Numbered from the stretch's first letter, positions 1 to 12,900 are shown. The stretch: 64,000 bases of DNA from Isoetes taiwanensis (GCA_021234155.1 JAJEKV010000004.1:8128109-8192108), one strand, 5' to 3'. Notes: generated by a model not told the origin, from the sequence alone. Translations and numbers: made by a program.

Positions 1-1075
1 CTTGTTGCTTGGGACACTGTCAGGTCTCTTTTCTATATTAATCCCGAGGCATGTCTTCAGTTGTCCACTCCATGCTAGTGGATTCCTTTGCAGGACACTC
101 CAGAGAATATGCCTCTAAGTGTGGTTGTTCATCCAAAGACGCAACGACGATGGATAGCAGCTAGTATAAGCACTATTGCAGCTTGGTATGAGTCTGGTCA
201 TCTCATGTCATGGGAAGCATTTAGAACAAAGTTCTTGTTGTACAGATGGGACAGAGTAATCTGGGATCATATTGCTGCATTGTTGCCACAGGATTCTGGT
301 CCACAAATTGAGGTAGTCGTATGGGGTTGCCATCAGGATATCCAGCCAGGGCGGTTTGTGTCTTCTGTGTATAAACTGCTTGTGCATTCTGAAATCCTAC
401 CTTCATCTAATAGGTGGCATCTTCAGGTTTCTCAGCCACAATGGAAAGGTGTTTGGATATGGGTATGGGATAAGCTGCTTCATCCCAAAGTAGTGGTTTT
501 GTGGTGGCAAGTGATCCATAGATGCCTCAGAGTCAACAGTTGGTCCATAAAATGGATAATCGGATTTCAGAGCTCTGTCCTTTATGCCTGCAAAGGGTCG
601 AGAGTATTGAGCATTGTTTTTTCTTGTGTGAGCGGCTTCGGCAGGCTTGGTCTTGGTTGTTGACCCTATTTGGCACGTCTCGATCTAGCCATCAAATTTT
701 GCTTGCTATCTATCCTGATGCTTGGCCCAAACTACGGAAACGAGCTTTTCATCTCGCATGTGGCTGGCTTTTATGGTCAATCTGGAAGAGAAGGAGGTTG
801 TTTATCTTTAAGGGCGTAGATACTGCAGATGAGATTGTTCTTCAGTGGGCGCAAAATAAAATTGTTATGGCTTACAATTGTTCTTCTCTTGATCAAGAGA
901 AGAAAGTACTAATCTGGCATACTTACCTTCAGATTCATTCTTTTGCATAGGCAGGTGGTTGTGCTCAGTTGGATCGGTTTGTCCACTGGGGTTATAATCC
1001 TGTCTTTGCATTTTATGTTGCTCTAGTTCTTACTTGGTGAATAAAGCTTGTCGTCCTTCAAAAAAAAAAAAAAGG
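1..1075 (+). mobile_element. 3' end of a LINE retrotransposon (zf-RVT region)
   Basis: This is the C-terminal end of a LINE ORF2, entering from outside the window. It reads in frame 1 to about position 540 and then continues in frame 3, so one frameshift separates the halves. An in-frame TAG at 76-78 replaces a tryptophan that the related copy at 34.5 kb keeps. The second half carries the zinc-binding motif that follows reverse transcriptase in plant LINEs (CPLC, then EHCFFLC) and a WSIWKRR motif. The frame ends at 948-950. A 110-base tail with AATAAA near 1041 and an A-run at about 1060-1072 marks the 3' end. The protein matches the LINE at 31-35 kb domain for domain, so they are one family. 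This copy is inactive. Confidence 0.9.
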
Positions 1076-1781
1076 GAAAAGTAGAAAAAATAAAACTAGA
1101 AGCAGAAGAAAGACAAAAAAAACAAAATTAGAAGCACAAGAGAGATAAACATGGAGACGCTCAAGAAGAAGGCCGATGAAAATAATTAAAAACCGAAGTA
1201 ATATATGGAGGAACAAAAAGGTGCAAGAAAAAGAGTCCAAGCTATTTTCGTCTTTCCAAGAATGATGGTTCATGATGGTTCCATGTTGCCATAGGTTCAT
1301 TGCATTATGATAGATCATGGGTTCCATCCAAGGTAGATTGAGCTCTAAAAAATACAAAGAAGAAAGAGAAACAAACTTGCTATAAGGTCTTCATCAGGAA
1401 CTATTTTTCAAAGCAAGCAAGTTATGTGGAATATGGAAGTTCTTTCTCATTCATCCATTCCCAGCTAGTGCTTGTGCAAGCTCTAAACTTGAAATTCTCT
1501 TCCCTTTACTATTTTCACAATCTTGCATCATGTCACCAATATACCTTACTCTCTCTTACTGCAAATAAGATACATGTCGTCTTTTCAAAATATAGCATAA
1601 CCAGATTCATTTTAAACAGATTGATGGACAATGATTGCCTTTGACAAAAAGTTAGACTTTATAACATCAATTTCATTCCATGCTATAATCATTTTGCCTC
1701 ATTACATTATGTGTAATAATTATTAAGCTTCACAGCCATTTTCATGGAACTATAACTGGTTGCCATGTTTTCATTGTGCAG
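1076..1781. other. AT-rich intergenic stretch
   Basis: Nothing recognisable lies between the LINE poly-A tail and the first exon-like block of the decayed gene. The first 130 bases are purine-rich (many AAG and GAA triplets). Short open frames on both strands have no protein-like composition. Confidence 0.5.
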
Positions 1782-2263
1782 CTATGCCTTTTCCCATACA
1801 GTCTTCGTAGTCAATACTTTACCTTCACAATAGGGGCACTTTGCATCTTCCTCTGCCCACTCAAGGAACTACATAATAAACAATATAAAATATCAGCTAT
1901 AACAGAAATGGCCTAATATATGTAACAAATACAAGGCATCAAATGCTACGCATGCTTGCAGACAAATTAATCAGCAACTGCTTTACCTTTAAAATGTCTA
2001 TGGCCATGGGATGTCATGCAAGATCTTTAGATCTGTGGCAACAACTTGTTGCATATCTGAAGCTTCCAACTCACTTTCAAGCATCAAGAACTAATGTCGA
2101 AAACTAAAATTACTATGATATCTTTTAGGCACTTTGCAGAATTTTGAAACAAATTATATAGAAATCATACTATTACCTTAAAATATCACTTATGCATATG
2201 GATCCACACGCATGTTTTTATCATTTTTGTCTTTTGGACATATCTCTTCGATCCTATTAGATA

Positions 2264-2291
2264 CTAGTAACAGTGCCCGGCGTTGCCGGGC
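2264..2291 (-). mobile_element. Helitron-like 3' terminus
   Basis: On the minus strand a GC-rich hairpin (plus-strand positions 2275-2291, GCCCGG and CCGGGC around a GTTG-type loop) is followed after seven bases by CTAG and then T. A short hairpin a few bases before a terminal CTRR, with insertion next to T, is the known 3' signature of Helitrons. The element would extend toward higher coordinates; its TC-type 5' end was not found. The same hairpin and terminus recur at 19294. Confidence 0.6.
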
Positions 2292-4109
2292 TTTAGCTAG
2301 AACATGTAATGTAGGTGAGGATATATAAATACCAAGAGATGTGTTTGTGTAATTTGTTTGGTGGTCACATATGGAAGAGGTGATCATCGTAGCAATGGTG
2401 GATGAAATGTTCCATATATAAAATGGTGCATATGGCAAGTTATAAATAATATCTTAAGTCGTGATTGGCCTTGGCTAGTTTAGTCGTAAGGGATTATTTA
2501 TTTGTTCAACAGAAACAATTGAGAGGACAAACTTAAACAATGTCTTTGCACTTTTGTTGCCTTGCCACACTTTCTTAGCTTATGCATTTAAAACAGACAT
2601 GGCATGTTATGCATCTTGAATGCGAAGTTTTTCCACTCGCATTACATTGTTTTTAAGTACTACCCCTCCAAGCAGAGAAAGTGTTTGCCCCATTTTTTTA
2701 TTTAAAAAGGATTGGGCATGTCTTGTAGGATGTGTAGTCAAAGTTCCATAAAATCTCCCATGTAATGTTTCACAATCTGTCCTCCCAAGTCTTCATTGTT
2801 TAAAGAACCATAAGCATCCCGACATAGCCAATTCTTACTATCATTATAGGCTTTAGCAAACATGTGTCATGTTCGGACATGTAACTCTTTATGCAATTTG
2901 TAAGTAGCTATAGTGAAACATATGATCTGGGACGTGTATCTCTTTTTGCAGTTTGGAATTGCAGGTAGCTATAATGCTCTCTAGTTTGGATCATTCTCTA
3001 GTGTCAGTGGCATGCAAGCAACATTCGAGAAAAAGATATTAACAATAAAAGTCATCTATACTCTCCATTAAGCTTTTGAGTAAACTGTAAGAACTCAACG
3101 TTGTCTGAACTCTTACATGGGATCTCAAATCAACGACATACTTATGAGCCACTTTAGGTTTCCCTCAACCACATGAATATTCAAAACATTGGAGTAACAA
3201 ATAATAATATCTGCAACAATGAGCCTTACTTTTCCATGCACGAAAGACAAAGCAAGTAGACAAACTAATTGAATCGTTTCTTCAACCAAAGACAAATAAT
3301 GCAGCACGGGCAAGTATTATGATTGGAAGAGAACTTACACATCAACTGTACCTTTCTGATTGCAACCAAGGAACAAACAATAGAGGAATGGTCTATTAAA
3401 TGCAAATAAAGACATAGAAATATCTATCTCAACAAAGAGCCTATTAGCGCGAACAAAAGAATAGAAACTAAGTTACAACATGATAGAAATTCAAGGAAGT
3501 AGTATGCCATTTCTAAATCTGCCTTGGACTTTCTGAGGACTCTTGCATGCAATGGCCCAAAGTGAAGAGTTTTTACTTTTCTTTTGCAGCTGCATTGATT
3601 TTTTCAGACTTAGATGGCAGCCATGGCCATAACTGCTTATGTTCAAATAGAAGCACCAATAGTAATGCTACCTCTGCATGTAAGTGACAAAGCGAAAAGA
3701 ATGATTCAAGAACTACCTGAATGCGTGATTGATCATTGTGGTTGCTACAGATATTTTGCTAGAACCTCCAGATGCATTAGTTGGCATTACAGTGATCTTC
3801 CAAAAATGGAAGGCTTCCATAATGGTCTTCTAAGAAATGTGAACCTTACCAAATTCTGGTGCCACAAAGTGAATATGCAAAGGCCCATAATTACGCAGTA
3901 TATGCTTACAATTCTAGATTTAATTGTAACAAAAGCAACAACAGATTGTACAAATCTCTATATTTGAATTTGCTGCGAACTTGGTTGTGCATGTGGTACG
4001 TAATACCCTACTGCAGAGAAGAAGAGGACCATTAGATCTACAAAGATTAAAAAATAACATCAAGAAAGGCATCTTACCAACATAGAAATGCTAGTTCTAT
4101 CATGTCTTA

Positions 4110-4325
4110 ATCCATTCTGCCATCCTCGATACCCTGTGAATAGCTATTGAATTCTATTTGTTCTCTTATGTCCCTGTTTCAACTTGCCATCCTTGGTAGC
4201 CCTGTGAATAGATATTAAGTTCCGTTCATCTTATTTCCATCATGCCATCTCTAGTAGCCTTGTAGATAAGCATTTTCATCTAGCCATCTTCAGTAGCCCT
4301 GTAAAAGGATATTATATTCAGTTCA
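4110..4325. repeat. Four degenerate tandem copies, period about 40-66 bp
   Basis: A motif resembling TGCCATCCTTGGTAGCCCTG followed by TGAATAGATATT recurs at about 4118, 4184, 4243 and 4281. Spacing is 66, 59 and 39 bases. The copies have diverged, so the array is old. Confidence 0.7.
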
Positions 4326-5520
4326 TCCAAAGCTCCTTATTGACTTGCATAAAGCTGCAACATATGATGGCCAAACATATGATGGCAAAATATTCGTATA
4401 TTCACCTAGACAATGATGTTTTTCATGAGGGAAGAGGATCAAGCTGGAAAAAATGTACATAACAGAGCATACATTCTTGCATACACCAGGCTGAGACAGT
4501 ATCAAATTAAAGTCGATTTCAGATAAATAATCATACCTTTGATTCTCAAATCCATGTCAATCCCTTGTCACTCCGGTGCTTTCTACACGAAGTTCTTCAA
4601 CAGATAACTTGGCTAGCACTTGCCACGTCCTGGCTTGTTTCCACATGAGGTTCTGGAAGCAGGTAGAGAAGCAAGCCAGGGTTTTAATGCCAGTGCATGT
4701 GGCTGGCTATAGTTCAGTCGAATTTGATTTGATAGACACTAAGCATAGCAGGATCCAAGCGGAATGCAGTACCTATATAATAACTACATGAAATTGCCCA
4801 AGAACAAATTGAACAAAGCAAAGCAAAGCTTACTCTAAATTGCAGAAAACCTCAAATAGATTTCGCAATCAAAATACCTTTGTTTCAAATTGCTTGCCTA
4901 CAGTCCATACAAAGTGTATAGTTCTCATGCATATATTGACCTGCAAAATAAAATCTCCCTGGAAAATGAGCCAGTAACTCTAATTCTGCAAACAAAAACT
5001 ACGCCCTGGGTGTGCTTTTTTCCACTATTCTAACTTAACTCTCAACAATGACGTTTGCTTCGAGGTTGCAATTTCATTGTAGTCAACATGCTAAACATAT
5101 TTGAACAGATAATACATAGTAGGCAATAGATTGGCCTTACCTTGATTGGCCTCTTTGCAGATGATATAATTATTCAATGCGTCGTAATAGACCACAGACC
5201 TGCAAATGAATAGGACATCTTGTAATTACACATATAGAAGTTTCTCCAATATAATTAATTTGGTGCAACAGTAAGCAATGTCCCAGAAAATGCAGCTACA
5301 TCTTAATAAGTGCGACAGGATGAACAACTAGATGAAACTGTGTTCGTCATAGCAAATACAGAATTGCCTCTTCATAATCAAATCCCTTCCGAAATTACAT
5401 GGGACTTGTTGAAACAAAAAAGTAGTAGGAAATAGCATGTCAGCAACCAATAAATGCAGATGAAATCCATTCGACATTATACTGGACCCCTCTGGAAATA
5501 GCATGTCTGCAAATGAATGA

Positions 5521-5772
5521 ACCTACAAAGGAGATAAAAACTTGACAATTCCATTCCCTAAAGCTATTATGATAAATGATCTAAAATATAAAAATAGAAG
5601 CAAAAAGAATAGATATTTTACAAACCTTGTATGGAAGTTGTATTGAACCTACAAAGGAGATAAAAACTTGACAATTTCATTCCCTAAAGCTACTATGATA
5701 AAATGATCTAAAATATAATAGTAGAAGGAAAACGAATAGATATTTTACAAACCTAGTGTGGAATTTGTAATG
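5521..5772. repeat. 126-bp tandem duplication
   Basis: The segment starting ACCTACAAAGGAGATAAAAA at 5521 is repeated from 5647 with about ten differences. No coding sequence crosses it. Confidence 0.85.
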
Positions 5773-6599
5773 CATTTACATCCTAGAGCGTATATCACTA
5801 AGATTAGAAGAAACTAAAACCATACATAAAACTTGAAATACCTCTATCAGCATCATAAGCTCCATAAATAGTGTGCAGAATAATATATGGTAAGATGGTC
5901 CGAAATGATCAAATCAGTAGTTTTCCCTTCATCTTGCTGGATAGCTATGTTTTTCACTCTAAAGCACCTATAATTGTGCAACTGGACATAAGCAACCATA
6001 TTCCAAAATAGGCCATCTCAACCAATAAATAGTGCGAACATCTACATAGGACCTTGAGATTCAGTCCAAGTCCAAGGAACAGCAAAGCATTAAAGACATG
6101 GTTTTGATAACAGCAATTATTCAATTCTTACCAATAGGAAATAGATGTGACTCTTCCATCATATATGTAGAGGCACCAGAGCCCAGCAGACACCAGAAAA
6201 AGAAGAACTCAAGAGGTGAAGGTACTCAAATCCATACTCACCAGATCGAAGGCATTCAAATGCCCCAAACTTGTTCTGGCTTGAAGAAACCGAAGTAGAA
6301 GACATGAGAATCCAAGAGCAATACCTTACAATAAGGATATAATCCATCTATTTCAAGCATAGCCTCCGAGATGCAGCGAGGCATCCATCCTCAAATTATA
6401 GATATTGTCCATGTAATCCACCAGTGCCCTGCAAACACCAAAACGGTGCGCTCAGTGTTCCGTAGAATCATCTCAGGACATTCGGCGAATGCAGCCGCTG
6501 GCCATGGCAGGACACTTCTCTGCCATCTCCATTCAAATCAAACCCGGCATCTCCAACATCCATTTGCCCAGAAAGGATATAGCACGCGTGTTCGGTAAC

Positions 6600-6790
6600 A
6601 TGCAAAACAGATCAAATAGTGAAAACCCTCTCAAAATCATACTAACGAAAAACATTTTAATTTTTGGATAACCGGAAAAAGATTTCAGCCTCAAAAATTC
6701 CCACAACCTTAGAAAAGTGGCCTGAAAAAAAAATCTAAAAAATTTTCGGAACCCCGGAAAAACCAAATTTAAACAATAGGATACAATTTT
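6600..6790. repeat. A-rich dispersed repeat, copy 1
   Basis: This stretch shares an ordered set of words with 28960-29145: a TTTTTGGAT block, ACCGG, an ACCTTAG-type word, then CCGGAAAA(A)CCAAATTTAAA and an (A)ATAG end. The two copies lie in the same orientation. The family is not identified and no coding content is seen. Confidence 0.5.
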
Positions 6791-7462
6791 ATTTGTCTAT
6801 ATTCTTTTGGCCACTTACACTGAACACACAGAGTAGAAAATGGCACAAAAAAAAGGATAACATTCATGTCTATCATCCTTCCCTATTAAAGGTATGAAGT
6901 TACATGGCAATAAAGGAGATGTTTTACACAATAATATTTTTCTTTTTAGCTTCCCTATTAATTTTCTCCGTAACTTCTCTCCCCCGTTGAAACTTAATGT
7001 ACATTAAAAGAAATTTCATTGTAGCTTGTAAATTGAACACTCACAATTCAAGATTGTTCGATATTTTGACGCTCCTTGCTATATATTGTATGTTTCAAGC
7101 CTACGCCAGATGACCAGAGAATGTGCACCTAGTGGCACGAGCCATTGGCGCATTGGATAGGCATGGGAAGTATCCCATAAACGATCCTTTCATGATTAAG
7201 ACCATGAATCCTGCTTCCGGATAGAAAGGATATCGAGCTTAAAGGTGGAGAAACAAACGTTCAAACGCTCTCCTTTGATTAAGCTATTGATGCCTTGGAC
7301 ATTCTGAGTAATCATCTTGATGGACATATATATATTAACACTTTTAAAATCTTTTAGCTATTCTAGATTGATTGGCTAATTTCCTTGGACTTACCATAAC
7401 AGGTCCAAGATAAGATATTTTTTTACCTTTGCCATTTTTCTCATATGAGACTTGCTGCCAGC

Positions 7463-7675
7463 TCAATTCGTCTCATAGTTTTGTATAAAATCATCCTCAA
7501 TAGGCTCGATGAGTTCATCCAGGTTCGCTCCAACTTCATTGTAAAGGTCATTAAAATGTAAATTGGGAATGGATAAAATAACATTACCTGTCTTGATCTT
7601 TACAGAAAGATCAACATTTTTAATCGTGAGAATCCAGTTATTGTCCAAAGGAATGTCATTTGGGGCTCTATCCAA
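7463..7675 (-). CDS. Hypothetical 70-residue open frame
   Basis: A 70-codon frame with an ordered composition (DNNWILTIKNVDLSVKIK near the start, an acidic ELIEPIEDDF near the end). It may be a scrap of a larger decayed gene, because the frame is not supported upstream past the C-run at 7681. No family is recognised. Confidence 0.25.
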   Translation of the reverse strand: MDRAPNDIPLDNNWILTIKNVDLSVKIKTGNVILSIPNLHFNDLYNEVGANLDELIEPIEDDFIQNYETN

Positions 7676-8458
7676 AGAATCCCCCCCCCCCCAAAACCCA
7701 CTATATTATTGCTATTACTGCATTTTCCCTTTTCAAAATTCTTTGTGGGCATCCAGATTTGCTTGAGTTTAGGAGGGGGAGCCCTTTAATCAACATTCTT
7801 TTCTTTATTTTTATCCTTATCACAATTCATAATTGGCATCTTTAAGTTTAAATCTAATATGCACCTTAATGCAAGAATGGCCATTGCAGGTGGGCGTAAA
7901 AATACGATGGGATCTATCTTCCTTTACATACTACTTTGTAGAAACATTGCAATATGATCATCTTCGGCAAATGGAGAAGCTTCTTATGGTATGCTTTTTT
8001 ACATCTTTTTATTTCGAGTGCATCCCAAAAACCAAGTTGAGAATCAACAAGCGTTAAGGTCGATATCTTCCTCCCCTTCGACGTTATGGCCCAGGAAAAT
8101 GGCTGTGGCCAGGTGGCTTCTGGGCTATAACGCCTCAGGGAAGAACGTTATCTAGCCCATCTGAAAATCTCAAGTTGTGGTGTCTTCTTGCGATCAAGTG
8201 CAATTGTCTTCTACTTAGTGCCAAATTTACCCAAGATTTGTGTTTTTGCATAGTTTCCTTGATGATTTTTTCGACGCCCGATTCGGGTTGGACTTCAATG
8301 GAAACCTGGTGAAGAGCGATGGGAATGGATTGTGGCTCTGTTTTGCGTACATGGTAAAGTGACACGTTTCATTCTGATGGCTCCTTAACGAAATGAAACG
8401 TATAAACGTATTTGTTTAAGAAAATGAAACGTATTGAGGTGACTAGGCGGATGATATA

Positions 8459-8466
8459 CCACGTGG
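8459..8466. promoter_or_regulatory. G-box CCACGTGG
   Basis: A perfect palindromic G-box, the binding core for plant bZIP and bHLH factors. It lies 38 bases before the left target duplication of the LINE. Before that insertion it would have stood roughly 80 bases upstream of the CCR4-6 start codon. Its function is inferred only from the motif and position. Confidence 0.45.
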
Positions 8467-8503
8467 CGAACCTACACAATCACCACAGCTGATAGCCTAG
8501 CCT

Positions 8504-8519
8504 ACCTAGAACGTTGTTT
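8504..8519. repeat. Left target-site duplication of the LINE
   Basis: ACCTAGAACGTTGTTT is found here and again at 9912-9927. The last three T are ambiguous with the LINE poly-A (read as T on this strand), so the duplication is 13-16 bp. Confidence 0.93.
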
Positions 8520-9911
8520 TTTTTTTTTGAGGGACGTCAAGAATTTATATTGTGTAAAGAAGAAAATACACAGGGAAGGATTAGATGAGGTGGAAATAAT
8601 CCCCCCAAATCCTATCCTTCTCCTCACCTGGTAAGTTAGAGACTTGAAATTGATTATATAGCCTAGACTTGACTTCTTGGAGCAAAGATTGAGCAGTAGA
8701 GAACTTCCCATGAAAGATGACCTGGTTCCTTCTCTTCCAGATTACCCAACAAATGATAGCTCTACAAATGTTGAAGGCGGCCTTCTTAACACGAGGCCAA
8801 TTAGTTGGAAGAAGACCCAACAATACTTGTTGGCTACTAAGGCGATGTCGAAAACATGACCGTGTCCATGCCCAAATACATTGAATGTCGGCACAAAGGT
8901 AGAAGCAATGCTCAATGGTTTCCGGCACAATTACAAACCCGCAGAGTGGGCTTATTGTCGGCTTGAATGAGTGAACTTTAGTATTCGGCCCTAAGTGCAC
9001 GATCATAATCTGCCAGAGAAGAACCCGACCGCTTGGGAGGGATACTCTTACACCAAATGGAGCTCCAAACCTTCACATATTGATCCTCTTCCACCCTAAG
9101 CCGCCATTGGGAAGAAGGGTCGGGGGCACCGAAGCCGCCGATATGCATAGCTACTCTTGACAAAGTTTTTTGCCGAAACAAACTGCAGTGGGGGTAAGCA
9201 CCAAACCTTCTCCGTGAGCAAAATTGGGGACCGAGGAGGAATGTTATCTGCAATCGCTTCCCGCATTGCAGAAGTCGCACTAACGCATGCCAAACTTACG
9301 ATTGAAACCATCCCATGAAAGGAGACGCGACCATTCTCATACCACGCCTCCAAAGAAATGACTCCAGACCCTCCATCTATTTGGGTAGCAGGGTGCATAG
9401 TAGCGGCCGATGGGGAGATGAGGCATGGGAACCCACAAGAAAGGAGAAGAGGTCTGGGACCAATTGGCAGGATGAAGGGAAATGAGAGGCCTAACTGCAT
9501 CCCAAGCTTTAAGCAGTCCCTTCAATAATGGAGAGGCCTGAGGAGTGGGAGCAAGGGGATACAATAAAGCCCAAGGCAAAGGGGGTTCAATACCTAGTTT
9601 ACCAAGAGCTCGTGAGTGCTGCAGAGACTGAGCAATAAGACGTGTGCCTGAAGACTGATGATCATTGCAAATAACTTGCCAGATAAGTTTAGAAGCCAGC
9701 AGCTTGCCATGTAGAGCTAGATCAAGCATCCCCAAGCCGCCATGGTTCTTAGGGCGGACACACTTACTCCATGCAACTTTAACTACCGCCCCCAACTCAT
9801 TACCGCCCCATATGAAATTACGCACAAGTGCAGCCATCTCCTTGAACTTACTAGCGGGTGCAAAGCGCGGAGACCGCATAAATGTGAGTACTGCAGAGCA
9901 CTGACTTAGCC
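8520..9911 (-). mobile_element. 5'-truncated LINE inserted before CCR4-6
   Basis: Reading from 9911 down to 8520, this is the C-terminal third of a LINE ORF2 of the same broad family as the copies at 1 bp and 31 kb. Seen in order are an RT-thumb-like part (NFIWGGNE, NHGGLGMLDL), a WYENGRVSFHGM segment, and the zf-RVT end with PETIEHCFYLC and WVIWKRRNQV, ending in a stop at 8581-8583. Several frame changes break it. It ends in a T-run (poly-A on its own strand) at 8517-8530 and is flanked by a 13-16 bp target duplication. Only about 1.4 kb was inserted, as is usual for target-primed reverse transcription that stops early. Confidence 0.92.
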
Positions 9912-9927
9912 ACCTAGAACGTTGTTT
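9912..9927. repeat. Right target-site duplication of the LINE
   Basis: Second copy of ACCTAGAACGTTGTTT, matching 8504-8519 exactly. It ends 16 bases before the CCR4-6 ATG. Confidence 0.93.
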
Positions 9928-9943
9928 ACCTAGTTCTACTGCA

Positions 9944-12900
9944 ATGAGCATGAGAGCACCTCATTCCACAACTAGCGAGGCTATTGCAACAGCGGCTTTA
10001 TCATCCAGCCGCCCATGGAGAGCGCAGGAAGAAAGACAAGGCCAGATGATTAGGTCCAACAACGAGGTTGTAAGAGGAGGATGGAATTCGAGGGGTTTTT
10101 TGCGTGGTGGAGGGCGCCGGGGTTACCAGGAAATGGGAAGAGCAGGAAGGCAACGCCGCAACAATGACGAGTATCGAAGGTGGTGCTACACAACGGAGAA
10201 GGTTCCAAATTCTGCAGGTAAATTTTTTATTCATTGGTCTCCATGAGATTGCATTGCTCCACTCATAACAAGATTGTGTTGTATTTGGCCAAATATTATC
10301 ACATAGAAAATGAGCTCTATTGCTGCAATTTTATCTATATTAGAACGTTGATGGAGCATTATGTTTCGATTACCCAAAAAAAATAAAAATGCAGCGTTAC
10401 GAAATTCATATTTTGAGGTTTGTCTGATAAGGAAGATACTTAAGTAGCGCATTTAGAACCATTGCATACTGCCACGGTCCATTTCATGTGACTACAAATT
10501 GATAAATTCGTGTATGGCCTTAAATGTTCGCTGATGCATATTCGCCTAATATTTGGTTATCCTTATCCTAATGTTCTTAATGTATGAATTAGATATCCTC
10601 TGTATTTTCCTAACGGTTTTCTCTATTCATATGGTTACTTTGTGCAATCAATCATTATTATCGCTGCCTTTGTATCTTTTAGGTGTATATTCTGCATAAT
10701 GATCTAGTTTTGTTTTTTACCAGAAAGGTTCACAATTTTATCATACAATATTCTATCTGCAAATAATGCTCAAGAGCACTGGCGTGAACTATATTATCAC
10801 ATACCTTTACGATTCCTGAAGTGGGACTGGCGCAAATCACGCTTGTTACAAGAGTTGGAGTTCTGGTCTGCAGACATTTTGTGTTTCCAGGTACCCAATA
10901 ATGCCCCCAAAAAATGAGCATGTAGCAGTAGATCGATTAGTGATTTTCTGTGTTTAGGTTTCTGCCTGATCGTAGAAATACCTTCTTTATATAATTAAAT
11001 AAATAACTGAGAAATAAATCGAAAACACCACAAGAAAGAACAGTGCAGTGATTAATGGCAGCGGAGTTCATTCAGAAGATTAAGAGGAAACGGGGACTGT
11101 TGGGTATTGAAATGCACAGGCTTTGTATGTGCCAATCAGCGGAGTCTACAATATTATTTGATAAATTTCATTGTTATAGGAAGTGGATCGATTCAGTGAA
11201 CTGAAGGAGAAATTAGAGCCACGTGGTTATAATGCAGCATACAAGGTAAAATTGCAGCCGCAATTAGAGTTTCAGTGTATACCATGTCTTCGGGTGATTT
11301 GCAGGCCCGTACAGGAGCAGCTACTGATGGCTGTGCAATATTCTGGAGACAAAACAGGTTAGATTTATGTGAAATTTAATTTACAATGTCAGGAAATTGC
11401 GATGTGCCAATACAGTTTAGTTCTTATTAGATTTCGGCTGGTACAAGAAGAAAATATCGAGTTTAGGGAATTTGGCCTTCGTGATAATGTGGCTCAGTTG
11501 TGCATTTTTGAGGTATGCTGTAAAGCTCCTTTCAATTTTTTTTCCTGAATTTGGCATTTGCACTTTGTTTTCTTGTGATCCTCCTATTAGAAATGGGCAT
11601 ACATTCAAATAGGAACCACCAAAGTTGAAGATTGCAAGGTGTTACTTTGCAAGGAAGGCTGAACTTATGGTCGGTTACTTCCGAATTTGAGCTGTTCCAT
11701 TTCTGGAAAGCTTGGAGAGGATAAATGTTGTTGCGCTTTGATTTTGGTAGCACCAGCTCACTATCACTGTTGACATGCGTTACTACCATTAGCACATCCT
11801 CATGGTGCCTGTCTAGTCAAAAAATCATTCTCTACAGTCAGTATCCTTGAAATACTTTGGAAACTTGGTGCATGTTCCCAAGTGCTGTGCTTGTAACTGG
11901 TTAAGCCAGCTGATCAATTGAACTCTATTATGGAAAAAGAGGTTAAGCGTTCAATCGCTGCACAATAGATTATTTCTCGTGCCGAGTATTCTTGGAATAC
12001 ATTGGAACTTGGTGTATGCACAAAATTCCGTGCGTGTCTCTGCATTGAATGTAATTAAATGTAATTTAGTTGTGTTGGTTTTCATTTTTTCAGAGTATGG
12101 CTGGGGGCAGTATAAGTAGTGTTGAGGCCGAGCCTACAAGAGCTGCGTAAGTTCCTTTTGGTTATGCATGAAGTCACGATGCTGTATTGAATGGGACAGA
12201 TCATAGTAATTTGATCTGTTTTTAATTCAACTTGTCAGCTTTTGGTAGGGCCAGAGATAAATCATCCCAGATGAATTGTTGGATTCATCTTTGTTTGATT
12301 GCCGGATTAGCTGGGTAGAAATTGATGGCTAATTAGTAAACATTATGAATAGTAATTCTTGTAATTTATACTAGAGATCCTTAGGGACTATGGGACCAAT
12401 AGGTACGTTAATTCTTTATCTTCTAGGTGGAGCTAGCAAGTAAAACAAAGTTGCAATAGAAAAATGTATGACAAGAGTCTACTCCTGCATTTGATTGTTT
12501 CCTGCCTATTTGATCCTGTGTGTGGCTGCATAGCTGGTTTGAGGAACTAATCTCTTTTAAACCCTTTTCTACCCTTTTAAACTAAAATGGAAGTGAAAGT
12601 TCATTATGATAGCGCATTTCATCTCTAATCCACCTCACTAAAACCTAGAAGTACCATCAGATGCTTTTGTTCATTTTAGTTTACAATGCTTGGACAGAAA
12701 TTTTTGTTTGTTTTAGCCAATTATTGAATCTAGCTAATGGTTTCTGTAAACATGTCTGCATTTGGATCCTTGTTTGTCTGTCAAATTTTCAAACCCAAGC
12801 AAAATGTAACAGATCCAAGTGTGTCATGCCAGAAATAGATGTGAAGCTTTGATTAATATCATGAACGAGATTGTCTGCTCTTCCTGTATGATTGATCTGC

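Larger units (their letters stand above)
1782..6428 (-). pseudogene. Decayed multi-exon gene, unrecognised
   Basis: Five blocks on the minus strand read like coding exons and are bounded by AG and GT. In gene order they are 6428-6325, 5199-5141, 4652-4537, 2090-1987 and 1868-1782. They encode pieces such as SEAMLEIDGLYPYCK, VVYYDALNNYIICKEANQ, TWQVLAKLSVEELRVES, LMLESELEASDMQQVV and FLEWAEEDAKCPYCEGKVL, the last ending in a stop at 1782-1784. The last two blocks join in phase, but the 2090-1987 block needs a one-base shift to stay open, and the 6428 and 4652 blocks contain in-frame stops. A further block near 4930-4870 (MHENYTLCMDC) also runs into a stop. Two CxxC-type pairs hint at a metal-binding protein. 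I do not recognise the family. A decayed gene is the best reading; poorly placed splice sites could explain some of the stops. Confidence 0.45.
6791..8503. other. AT-rich region upstream of the CCR4-6 gene
   Basis: Mostly structureless AT-rich DNA. It holds a 12-13 base C-run near 7681, an imperfect inverted repeat around 8082-8145 (GTTATGGCCCAG against CTGGGCTATAAC), and a promoter-like stretch at 8370-8503 in which ATGAAACGTAT occurs twice and a G-box occurs at 8459. This stretch is probably the original promoter side of the CCR4-6 gene, now displaced by the LINE at 8520-9911. Confidence 0.5.
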
